This document shows positions 6,708 through 12,655 of a stretch of 13,075 bases of DNA, piece by piece (position 1 is the stretch's first letter; each line of letters starts with the position of its first letter). The notes beneath the pieces were generated by a model, which was given only the letters and a program-made list of their open reading frames with translations, made no database searches and had not been told where the DNA came from. This DNA is from DASRTE01 sp050743145 (GTDB lineage: Bacteria; Actinomycetota; Actinomycetes; Jiangellales; Jiangellaceae): the NCBI GenBank assembly GCA_050743145.1, contig JBOGDU010000252.1:1-13075 (forward strand), read 5' to 3'. A program made the position numbers and the translations under genes.

Positions 6708-7706
6708 ATGGCCGCCAGTGGTGGAACGAGAGCTGTCATCGCGGCGCTGCTCGCCAACACCGGCATCGCGGTCACCAAGTTCATCGCCTGGCTGCTGACC
6801 GGTGCCTCGTCGATGCTCGCCGAGGCGGTCCACTCGGTGGCCGACGCCGGCAATCAGGTGCTCCTGCTGGTCGGTGGCCGCCATGCGACCCGCGAGGCGA
6901 CGGCCTCCCACCCGTTCGGGTACGGACGAGTCCGCTACGTCTACGCGTTCGTCGTCTCGATCGTGTTGTTCTCCGTCGGCGGCCTGTTCGCGCTCTACGA
7001 GGCGTTCCACAAGTTCGAGGAGACCCGCGAGGGGCACCCGAACGAGCTGCTCGAGAGCCGGTGGTGGTGGGTGCCGCTGGCGGTCTTGACCGTCGCGATC
7101 GTCATGGAGGCGTTCTCCCTGCGGACCGCCGTCCACGAGTCGAACAAGATCCGCGGCACGGCGTCGTGGCCCGAGTTCGTCCGCCGGGCCAAGGCGCCGG
7201 AATTGCCGGTCATCCTGCTGGAGGACATCGGTGCGCTCGTCGGCCTGGTGCTCGCACTGATCGGCGTCGGCATGACGCTGCTGACCGACAACCCGTACTG
7301 GGACGTCGCCGGCACGGCCGGGATCGGCGTCCTGCTCGTGATCATCGCGATCACCCTGGCGATCGAGATGTCGAGCCTGCTCGTGGGCGAAGGTGCATCC
7401 GAGGAACAGGTGGTCGCGATCACCGACGCCGTCGTCGACGCCGACGACATCGAGCGCGTCATCCACCTGCGGACGCTCTACACCGGACCCGAGGAACTGC
7501 TCGTCGCCGCGAAGATCGCCGTCACCCGGGCCGACACCGGCGAACGCATCGCCGCCGCGATCGACGGGGCCGAGGAACGCATCCGCGCCGCCGTCCCGGA
7601 AGCGACCCACATCTACCTCGAGCCGGACATCTTCCGCGACCGACAGCCGTCGACTGCCGACCCAGGGCCGTCGACTGCCGACGTGCAGCCGCCCGCGACC
7701 GACTGA
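6708..7706 (+). CDS. Cation diffusion facilitator family transporter (SLC30A9-like)
   Basis: A 332-residue inner-membrane divalent metal/proton antiporter of the CDF family. About six transmembrane helices lie between residues 10 and 225, followed by a cytoplasmic C-terminal domain (about 228-308). Helix 2 carries the metal-site residues in AEAVHSVADAGNQ (H42, D46), and helix 5 carries LEDIGALVG (E172, D173) where many CDFs have HxxxD, as in the SLC30A9-like branch. HPFGYGRVRYVYAF (68-81) is a well conserved loop. Metal specificity cannot be read off; zinc or manganese are possible. The ATG at 6708 has a GGAAGG Shine-Dalgarno. The last 20 residues are a disordered tail with a repeated PSTAD unit. 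The gene lies between manA and ahcY as in several actinobacteria. Confidence 0.88.
   Translation: MAASGGTRAVIAALLANTGIAVTKFIAWLLTGASSMLAEAVHSVADAGNQVLLLVGGRHATREATASHPFGYGRVRYVYAFVVSIVLFSVGGLFALYEAFHKFEETREGHPNELLESRWWWVPLAVLTVAIVMEAFSLRTAVHESNKIRGTASWPEFVRRAKAPELPVILLEDIGALVGLVLALIGVGMTLLTDNPYWDVAGTAGIGVLLVIIAITLAIEMSSLLVGEGASEEQVVAITDAVVDADDIERVIHLRTLYTGPEELLVAAKIAVTRADTGERIAAAIDGAEERIRAAVPEATHIYLEPDIFRDRQPSTADPGPSTADVQPPATD
7646..7682 (+). repeat. 16-bp direct repeat in the 3' end of the transporter gene
   Basis: GCCGTCGACTGCCGAC occurs at 7646-7661 and again at 7667-7682, offset by 21 nt, i.e. seven codons in frame. It encodes the duplicated PSTAD segment of the disordered tail and probably arose by slippage. 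Confidence 0.7.
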
Positions 7707-7739
7707 CACCACGTCGGCCCACGGACGTCGCACTCGTCG

Positions 7740-7745
7740 TAGACT
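7740..7745 (+). promoter_or_regulatory. Candidate -10 element for ahcY
   Basis: TAGACT matches TAnnnT and would place the start of transcription near 7752, giving ahcY a leader of about 190 nt that contains the structured region at 7764-7898. No good -35 is visible. Confidence 0.4.
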
Positions 7746-7763
7746 GCCCCCGAGTACGTCCGG

Positions 7764-7898
7764 CGCAGGTGATGCCGCGGGCCCAGAGGGGCCGCGCCGG
7801 GGTCGGGTCGCTCACCTGTGGTCGCCGTTGGGCCGATCACGACGTGAACGGCCTTCGACCACGTCCTGATCGGCTCTCGTGGGGGCCTATCAGGTCCC
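7764..7898 (+). ncRNA. Structured leader of ahcY, candidate riboswitch or attenuator
   Basis: The segment holds several nested inverted repeats. A 9-bp outer stem CGCAGGTGA (7764-7772)/TCACCTGTG (7812-7820, one G-U pair) encloses an 8-bp hairpin at 7776-7796 with an AGAG loop and one bulged G. Next, 7830-7846 can pair with 7860-7876 (16 of 17 positions), which is compatible with a 7-bp hairpin at 7882-7898 (loop ATC) followed by GTTTC. Alternatively 7830-7854 folds on itself (GGCCG/CGGCC plus TCAC/GTGA) and CCTGAT (7865-7870) pairs with ATCAGG (7889-7894), destroying the last hairpin. Mutually exclusive folds ahead of a SAM-cycle gene suggest ligand-controlled attenuation. I could not match it to the SAH, SAM-I, SAM-II or SAM-IV consensus as I know them. 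Confidence 0.5.
7882..7898 (+). terminator. Candidate attenuator hairpin in the ahcY leader
   Basis: GGGGCCT (7882-7888) and AGGTCCC (7892-7898) pair over 7 bp with one G-U pair and a 3-nt loop, followed by GTTTC. The T-run is short, as is common in G+C-rich actinobacteria. It sits 42 nt before the ahcY start. Confidence 0.4.
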
Positions 7899-7940
7899 GT
7901 TTCGAGCCCCGTCTCGTCGCCTATCTCGGAGGTCAGTGGA

Positions 7941-9377
7941 ATGTCGCTCGAGTTCAAGGTTGCGGATCTGTCGCTGGCCGACTTCGGCCGCAAGGAGATC
8001 TCGCTCGCCGAGCACGAGATGCCCGGCCTGATGGCTATGCGCCGCGAGCACGGCCCGGCGCAGCCGCTGGCCGGTGCGCGTGTCACCGGATCGCTGCACA
8101 TGACCGTCCAGACCGCCGTGCTGATCGAGACGCTGGTGGCGCTGGGTGCGCAGGTCCGCTGGGCCTCCTGCAACATCTTCTCCACCCAGGACCACGCTGC
8201 TGCGGCTGTCGCCGTCGGACCCGATGGCACACCGGACGCGCCGAAGGGCGTCCCCGTGTTCGCCTGGAAGGGCGAGACGCTCGAGGAGTACTGGTGGTGC
8301 ACGGAGCAGGCGCTGCGCTGGCCCGGCAGTGACGGGCCCAACATGCTCCTCGACGACGGTGGCGACGCCACCCTGCTGGTCCACAAGGGCGTCGAGTACG
8401 AGAAGGCCGGTGCCGTGCCCGAGGCCGCCGACGGTGACTCGGCCGAGTGGCGGGTCGTCCTCGCATCGCTGAAGCGCTCGCTGACCGAGGACTCCCGGCG
8501 CTGGACGGCCGTCGCCGAGCAGATCAAGGGTGTCACCGAGGAGACCACCACCGGTGTGCACCGGCTGTACGAGATGCAGCGCGACGGCTCCCTGCAGTTC
8601 CCCGCCATCAACGTCAACGACTCGGTCACCAAGTCGAAGTTCGACAACAAGTACGGCTGTCGCCATTCCCTTGTGGACGGCATCAACCGGGCCACCGATG
8701 TCCTCATCGGCGGCAAGGTCGCGGTCGTGTGCGGCTACGGCGATGTCGGCAAGGGCTGCGCGGAGTCGCTGCGCGGCCAGGGTGCGCGCGTCGTCGTCAC
8801 CGAGATCGACCCGATCTGTGCCCTGCAGGCCGCCATGGACGGTTACGAGGTCACGACGCTCGACGCCGTCATCGACCGGGCCGACATCGTGGTCACCGCG
8901 ACCGGATGCCGCGACGTCGTCACCGCCGATCAGATGAGCCGGATGAAGCACCAGGCGATCGTCGGCAACATCGGCCACTTCGACGACGAGATCGACATGG
9001 CCGGCCTGGAGAAGGTACCTGGCATCGCGCGGGTCGAGGTCAAGCCCCAGGTCCACGAGTGGACCTTCCCCGACGGCCACAGCGTGATCGTGCTCTCCGA
9101 GGGGCGGCTGCTCAACCTGGGCAACGCCACCGGGCACCCGTCGTTCGTCATGTCGAACTCGTTCACCAACCAGGTGCTGGCCCAGATCGAGCTGTTCACG
9201 AAGACCGCCGACTACCCCGTGGGCGTCTACACGCTGTCCAAGGAGCTGGACGAGATGGTGGCGCGGCTGCACCTGTCGGCGCTCGGCGTCCAGCTGACCG
9301 AGTTGAGCCAGAAGCAATCGGACTACCTCGGGGTTCCGGTCAAGGGTCCGTACAAGAGCGACCACTACCGATACTGA
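7941..9377 (+). CDS. ahcY: Adenosylhomocysteinase (S-adenosyl-L-homocysteine hydrolase)
   Basis: A 478-residue cytoplasmic NAD-dependent enzyme that splits S-adenosylhomocysteine into adenosine and homocysteine, relieving product inhibition of methyltransferases. The length fits the long bacterial form, with the extra segment near 160-195 that the shorter mammalian enzymes lack. Visible signatures: SLHMTVQTAVLIETL (51-65), the substrate-contacting TQDHAAAA (82-89), the GVHRLYEM segment (205-212), KSKFDNKYGCRHSL (231-244), the NAD-binding Rossmann loop GYGDVGKG (265-272), VTEIDP (286-291), GNIGHFD (342-348) and the C-terminal KSDHYRY that reaches the neighbouring subunit. The ATG at 7941 follows a GGAGG Shine-Dalgarno (7928-7932) and a structured leader. 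It is often called sahH in mycobacteria. Confidence 0.97.
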   Translation: MSLEFKVADLSLADFGRKEISLAEHEMPGLMAMRREHGPAQPLAGARVTGSLHMTVQTAVLIETLVALGAQVRWASCNIFSTQDHAAAAVAVGPDGTPDAPKGVPVFAWKGETLEEYWWCTEQALRWPGSDGPNMLLDDGGDATLLVHKGVEYEKAGAVPEAADGDSAEWRVVLASLKRSLTEDSRRWTAVAEQIKGVTEETTTGVHRLYEMQRDGSLQFPAINVNDSVTKSKFDNKYGCRHSLVDGINRATDVLIGGKVAVVCGYGDVGKGCAESLRGQGARVVVTEIDPICALQAAMDGYEVTTLDAVIDRADIVVTATGCRDVVTADQMSRMKHQAIVGNIGHFDDEIDMAGLEKVPGIARVEVKPQVHEWTFPDGHSVIVLSEGRLLNLGNATGHPSFVMSNSFTNQVLAQIELFTKTADYPVGVYTLSKELDEMVARLHLSALGVQLTELSQKQSDYLGVPVKGPYKSDHYRY

Positions 9378-9403
9378 GTGCCCATGGATGACAGGTCCAC
9401 GAG

Positions 9404-9423
9404 TCGCTGTCGGTGATCAGCGA
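9404..9423. terminator. Weak inverted repeat between the ahcY and RDD stop codons
   Basis: TCGCTG (9404-9409) and CAGCGA (9418-9423) form a 6-bp stem with an 8-nt loop in the 69-nt convergent gap. There is no T-tract on either strand. A shared terminator role is only positional inference. Confidence 0.3.
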
Positions 9424-9446
9424 GGCGGCCTGGTCCGGTCGCCGGC

Positions 9447-10334
9447 TCACGCTGGCGGAGCGAACCTGCCGGGTGTCGGCTGGTGTCGGCTACCGGGTGC
9501 CGGTGCCGTTGCCGGTGTTGCCGGTGCCGGGACCGGTGACGCGGAGTCGGTGGGCGTCCGCTGGCTCGGGACGTCTCCGCGGGCGGCCACCTGGGCAAAG
9601 CGCAGGGATTCGCGCCGGTTGCGCTCGCCCAGGACCGCGCTGAGATAGGCCCAGGCCGGCGTGCCCGGAGGCGCCGGTGGGGTGACGGTCTTTGCGATCT
9701 CGGTCGCGATCTGATGACCCATCCGTTCGCGCACGGTCGGCGAGAGCTCGTGGTAGCGGGTGAGAAGGTTACGGGCCCCGAGCGCGACGTCGGTGGGCAA
9801 GCGTGACAGCTCGAGGGTCGTCGCCCACTGCGCCAACGGCGGCGGGATCGCCGGAAGAGGCCCGGCGGTGAACGGCACGCGCTCACGGACCACGACAGTG
9901 CCGGCCAGGATGTCACCCACCCGCTTGCCGCGCTCGTTGAGCAGCGAGCAGATCACGGCACCGGCGCCGGAGGTGAGGAGGAAGTCGACGAATACCCCGG
10001 CGAGGGCCCGGGTGAGGGCATGCCGGAAGCGCACCGGGCCTGCGTCGTCGCGGACGACCCGCAGACCGAGGGCGAGCTTGCCCAGCGACCGTCCGCGGGT
10101 GAGCGTCTCGACCAGGACCGGGACACCCACGAACAGCGCCACGAACCCGACCAGGGAGATCGCTGCCCCCAGCGCAGCGTCGACCGTCGACACGACCGCC
10201 GCGATGGCGATGCCCAGCAGGATGGCTGCGGCGACCAGCAGCGTGAGGTCGATGATGATGGCGAGTGCCCGTGACGGCAGCTTGGCCAGGCGCAGCTCGA
10301 GCGGCACCGCCTCCCCGGTCACCAGGTCGCTCAC
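9447..10334 (-). CDS. RDD family membrane protein
   Basis: A 295-residue protein with an N-terminal RDD domain (about 10-155): the arginine in LPSRALAIIIDL (R22) with D29, two hydrophobic helices near 23-48 and 55-75, the GRSLGKLALGLRVV motif (81-94), RHALTRALAGVFVDFLL (104-120) and the closing RVGDILAGTVVV (138-149). The remaining 140 residues are soluble, helical to about 240, and then an Ala/Pro/Thr-rich disordered tail. RDD proteins have been linked to ion exchange in some bacteria, but the function here is unknown. It is divergent from the SpoIIM gene with 19 bp between GTG starts, an arrangement common in actinobacteria near DUF58 and MoxR genes, which suggests an envelope or stress role. 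The G+C-rich 3' end (about 9470-9545) contains degenerate TGCCGG-type repeats. Confidence 0.87.
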   Translation of the reverse strand: MSDLVTGEAVPLELRLAKLPSRALAIIIDLTLLVAAAILLGIAIAAVVSTVDAALGAAISLVGFVALFVGVPVLVETLTRGRSLGKLALGLRVVRDDAGPVRFRHALTRALAGVFVDFLLTSGAGAVICSLLNERGKRVGDILAGTVVVRERVPFTAGPLPAIPPPLAQWATTLELSRLPTDVALGARNLLTRYHELSPTVRERMGHQIATEIAKTVTPPAPPGTPAWAYLSAVLGERNRRESLRFAQVAARGDVPSQRTPTDSASPVPAPATPATAPAPGSRHQPTPGRFAPPA

Positions 10335-10353
10335 GCTGGCTAGTCTGCCAGCC
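10335..10353. promoter_or_regulatory. 19-bp divergent promoter of the RDD and SpoIIM genes with overlapping -10 elements
   Basis: The interval reads GCTGGC-TAGTCT-GCCAGC-C, a 6-bp inverted repeat around a hexamer. On the plus strand TAGTCT (10341-10346) is a TAnnnT -10 ending 7 nt before the SpoIIM GTG (10354). On the minus strand CAGACT (10347-10342) is a close variant ending 7 nt before the RDD GTG (10334). One opened region could therefore serve both genes, each leaderless. The -35 regions would lie inside the opposite coding sequence. Confidence 0.5.
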
Positions 10354-11355
10354 GTGGATCTCGACGCCTTCGTGGCCGCACACCGGTCCGAATGGGAGCG
10401 CCTGGATACGCTGTCGCGGCGCCGTGGCGGGTTGTCCGGGCCGGAGGCCGACGAGCTGGTCGCCCTGTACCGGCGAGCGTCGACGCACCTGTCGACCGTC
10501 CGGTCATCGGCGCCGGATGCCGCCGTGTTGGCGCGGCTGTCGGGTCTCGTGGTACGAGCCCGGACCGCGATCGCCGGTTCCCCCGATCCGGGCTGGAGCG
10601 AGGTCGTGCGCTTCGTCTCGCAGGGATTTCCGGCGGCGGTCTACCGGTCGCGGCGATGGTGGGTCCCTACAGCGCTGGTATTCGTGGCGGTCTCGACTCT
10701 GCTGGGCTGGTGGGTCGCCGTCACACCCTCGGTACAGGCGAGCATCGGCGCTCCCGAGGAGATCCGTCAGCTCGTCGAGCACGACTTCGAGGACTACTAC
10801 TCGGCGAATCCGGCGGGCTCCTTCGCCGCACAGGTATGGACGAACAACGCGTGGGTCGCGGCGGGTGCACTCGTCCTCGGCGTCTTCCTCGGCCTTCCGG
10901 TGATCTTCATCCTGCTGACCAACGCCGTGAACGTGGCTGTGTCAGCGGGGCTGATGGCGGCCCACGGTCGGCTGGACATCTTCTTCGGCCTGATCACACC
11001 GCACGGACTGCTCGAGCTCACCGCGGTCTTCGTCGCCGCGGGCACCGGGCTCCGGCTGGGCTGGACGGTGATCGATCCTGGCCCGCGGTTGCGGGGGGAG
11101 GCACTGGCCGAGCAGGGGCGGGCGGCCGTCGGCATGGCCATCGGCCTGACCGGCGTGCTGCTCGTCTCTGGAGTGATCGAGGCGTTCGTGACGCCGTCGG
11201 GCTTGCCGACCTGGGCACGGATCGCGATCGGCCTGACCGCCGAAGTTGCCTTCCTCGCCTACATCTGGACGTGGGGTCGACGGGCCGCCCTGGCCGGCGA
11301 GACGGGCGACATCAGCCCCGCCGACCGCGGCGACGTGCTGCCCACCGCCGCCTGA
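10354..11355 (+). CDS. Stage II sporulation protein M (SpoIIM)-family membrane protein
   Basis: A 333-residue protein with a soluble helical N-terminus (about 1-100; e.g. HRSEWERLDTL and EADELVALYRRASTHLS) followed by five or six membrane segments near 104-125, 165-190, 195-215, 222-240, 258-280 and 286-306. The conserved SpoIIM region is clear: WTNNAWVAAGALVLGVFLGLP (162-182) and ITPHGLLELTAVFVAAGTGLRLGW (214-237). In Bacillus SpoIIM is part of an engulfment complex, but actinobacterial homologues occur in non-sporulating species, so the name does not imply sporulation. The GTG at 10354 was chosen because the conserved N-terminal DLDAFVAAHRSEWERL starts there and a -10 element lies 7 nt upstream; the long open frame further upstream is antisense to the RDD gene. 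It faces the DUF58 gene across the inserted cassette. Confidence 0.9.
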   Translation: MDLDAFVAAHRSEWERLDTLSRRRGGLSGPEADELVALYRRASTHLSTVRSSAPDAAVLARLSGLVVRARTAIAGSPDPGWSEVVRFVSQGFPAAVYRSRRWWVPTALVFVAVSTLLGWWVAVTPSVQASIGAPEEIRQLVEHDFEDYYSANPAGSFAAQVWTNNAWVAAGALVLGVFLGLPVIFILLTNAVNVAVSAGLMAAHGRLDIFFGLITPHGLLELTAVFVAAGTGLRLGWTVIDPGPRLRGEALAEQGRAAVGMAIGLTGVLLVSGVIEAFVTPSGLPTWARIAIGLTAEVAFLAYIWTWGRRAALAGETGDISPADRGDVLPTAA

Positions 11356-11364
11356 CCCCACCAT

Positions 11365-11446
11365 TGTCAGTTGATCACGTTCACCACCCTTGCGGACGGT
11401 TCACCAGGCTCCGGACCCTGGTGAACCATCCTGGATCCTGGTGAAG
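11365..11446. repeat. Left 82-bp inverted repeat (IR-L) of the DUF559 cassette
   Basis: It matches the reverse complement of 12564-12645 at 74 of 82 positions, with 8 mismatches and no gaps. It contains TTCACCA at 11380 and 11400 and TGGTGAA at 11419 and 11439, so half-sites are 20, 19 and 20 bp apart and arranged as a nested palindrome. The core GGTTCACCAGG/CCTGGTGAACC has 11-bp arms around a central TCCGGA. It starts 9 nt after the SpoIIM stop, so it could also serve as that gene's terminator. Confidence 0.9.
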
Positions 11447-11453
11447 TCGGCAA

Positions 11454-11478
11454 CTCGCGGACGGAGTTCGTCCGCGAG
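11454..11478 (-). terminator. Hairpin terminator candidate downstream of the DUF559 gene
   Basis: CTCGCGGACG (11454-11463) and CGTCCGCGAG (11469-11478) form a perfect 10-bp stem with a 5-nt loop. It starts 17 nt past the stop of the minus-strand gene and is followed on that strand by TTGCC. It lies inside the cassette, next to IR-L. Confidence 0.55.
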
Positions 11479-11495
11479 CACGGCCGTGAGACCTG

Positions 11496-12458
11496 CTAAA
11501 TGCCACCCCGGCGCCGACGTGCCCTGGCGAATGCCGCCCGGAACCGCTCGGCCAACCCGGACCGGTTGGAGAAGTCGAGCCAGATGACCCGGACCACCTC
11601 GAACCCGAGCTCGCGCATCCGGTCCTCGCGCAGCTTCTCGCGCCACACGACCTCACCCGGATCCTGACCGGGCTTGAGCAACCGCCCGTACTTGACCCGA
11701 CCGTCGAACTCTCCGATGGTCTCGAACTCTTCGAAGAGGAAGTCGGACCGGCCGACGACCTGCCCGTCCGGTGAAATGATCACCCGCTGCAGGTCGGGCC
11801 GGGGGAGGCCGATCAGGTCGAAGGTGACACGGCTGCGCGACTCGCCCACGCTCTCCGAACGGCCATCGGCGAACTCGACGACCCGACCGGCGTTGCACGT
11901 GCCGGGCCAGTCGCGCATGGAATCGAGCCGTTCGAGGACCGTGTCCTTGTCGACGAGCCCTTGGTGGAGGAGGGCGTCGGTGACGACGACCGCGGCTTCG
12001 AACGTCGTGATCCGGGCAGTGTCGATCGCCGTTCGTGCGGGCGACGTCACCCAGATCCCGTCGACTCGCTCGACGTCGCAATCCCTCAGTTCGCCTGCGT
12101 GGTGGTGCACGCCAGCCTCGATCCTCGGAGAGTGCAGGTCGCCGCGGGACACGTGGACGAGCGACAATTCGAGGCCCCACGCGGGTAGTCCGCGCAGGAC
12201 GGCGGCCGAGGTGTGACTGACGACGGCCGGCTTGTCCAGGCTTCGCACGACCGCATGGATCATCGCGACATGACGTTGCTCGCGGGTCATCGCGGCGAAG
12301 AGGGCACGGTCCGCATAGGCACCCCGGCGGATCACCACCCACTCCTTCCGGCGTCGCCGGCGGGTGATCTCGGCCTCGGTGTATCCGGCGGCCAATGCCT
12401 GGGACCGCATGACCACGCCACCCTGCCGGGCGGCGATCGCAGCGAAGGCGTCGTCCAT
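11496..12458 (-). CDS. AbiEi-like winged-helix / DUF559 (Vsr-like PD-(D/E)XK fold) protein
   Basis: A 320-residue soluble protein of a family that is often multi-copy in actinobacteria. The N-terminus (1-50: DAFAAIAARQGGVVMRSQALAAGYTEAEITRRRRRKEWVVIRRGAYA) looks like the winged-helix AbiEi_4 domain of type IV antitoxins. The middle, with SHTSAAVLRGLPAW (81-94) and SPARTAIDTAR (139-149), is also typical. The C-terminus (about 200-312) resembles DUF559/Vsr-like nucleases, with possible active-site residues E206 (GESRSR), D239 (GRSDFLFEE), E250/D252 and K256 (GEFDGRVKY), then REKLREDRMRELGFEVVRVIW. Whether it cuts DNA is unproven, and no AbiEii-like toxin partner is adjacent. The ATG at 12458 has only a weak GGAA upstream. 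The gene is alone inside a pair of 82-bp inverted repeats, suggesting acquisition as a cassette. Confidence 0.8.
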   Translation of the reverse strand: MDDAFAAIAARQGGVVMRSQALAAGYTEAEITRRRRRKEWVVIRRGAYADRALFAAMTREQRHVAMIHAVVRSLDKPAVVSHTSAAVLRGLPAWGLELSLVHVSRGDLHSPRIEAGVHHHAGELRDCDVERVDGIWVTSPARTAIDTARITTFEAAVVVTDALLHQGLVDKDTVLERLDSMRDWPGTCNAGRVVEFADGRSESVGESRSRVTFDLIGLPRPDLQRVIISPDGQVVGRSDFLFEEFETIGEFDGRVKYGRLLKPGQDPGEVVWREKLREDRMRELGFEVVRVIWLDFSNRSGLAERFRAAFARARRRRGGI

Positions 12459-12563
12459 GGGTTCCGAGGGTGCTCAAGGCGTGGGGGCGTCCGCTACGCC
12501 GCCGCCGACAGCCGTGGATACGTCGGTCGTCGCCGGTCGTGTTGTGGAGAAGCGACGTCGGAG
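12459..12563 (-). other. Upstream region of the DUF559 gene, promoter not identified
   Basis: These 105 nt between the start codon and IR-R should hold the promoter. I see no TAnnnT at the leaderless distance and no clear -35/-10 pair; a TATCCA (12519-12514 on the complement) is the nearest A/T-rich candidate. IR-R, with its regularly spaced half-sites, lies immediately upstream and could be an operator. Confidence 0.3.
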
Positions 12564-12645
12564 CTTCACCAGGCTTGCGGACGGTTCACCAGGGTCCGGA
12601 GCCTGGTGAACCGTCCACCAGGGTGGTGAACGTGATCAACCGACA
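12564..12645. repeat. Right 82-bp inverted repeat (IR-R) of the DUF559 cassette
   Basis: It is the reverse-complement partner of 11365-11446. Half-sites TTCACCA at 12565 and 12585 and TGGTGAA at 12604 and 12624 repeat the 20/19/20 spacing. The central palindrome is longer here: GGACGGTTCACCAGG (12579-12593) pairs perfectly with CCTGGTGAACCGTCC (12602-12616) around a TCCGGA core. It ends 10 nt from the stop codon of the DUF58 gene and may act as its terminator. Confidence 0.9.
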
Positions 12646-12655
12646 CCGCCGGAGG

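Noticed and set aside
6246..7733. 495-residue minus-strand frame antisense to manA and the transporter
   Set aside because: Asp/Arg/Gly-rich shadow with no start signal, fully overlapping two well-supported genes.
7764..7898. Known SAH or SAM riboswitch class for the ahcY leader
   Set aside because: The core motifs of the SAH aptamer and of SAM-I/SAM-II/SAM-IV are not visible. The region is kept only as an unclassified structured leader.
6563..8332. 589-residue plus-strand frame spanning the manA end, the transporter and the ahcY start
   Set aside because: Arg-rich translation in the wrong frame of three real genes; shadow.
7890..9365. 491-residue minus-strand frame antisense to ahcY
   Set aside because: Long only because of the codon third-position bias of ahcY; no recognisable domain and the opposite strand is an unambiguous enzyme.
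9470..9545. TGCCGG-type tandem repeat as a non-coding repeat or CRISPR-like array
   Set aside because: The units are degenerate, and they lie within the coding frame of the Ala/Pro/Thr-rich tail of the RDD protein.
11496..12458. Complete type IV AbiE toxin-antitoxin system
   Set aside because: Only an AbiEi-like N-terminal domain is present and no nucleotidyltransferase-type AbiEii toxin gene is adjacent, so a working toxin-antitoxin pair is not supported.
11365..12645. Insertion sequence with the enclosed ORF as transposase
   Set aside because: The protein has AbiEi-like and DUF559-like regions and no DDE, HUH or serine/tyrosine recombinase motif. No target-site duplication was found at the repeat ends.
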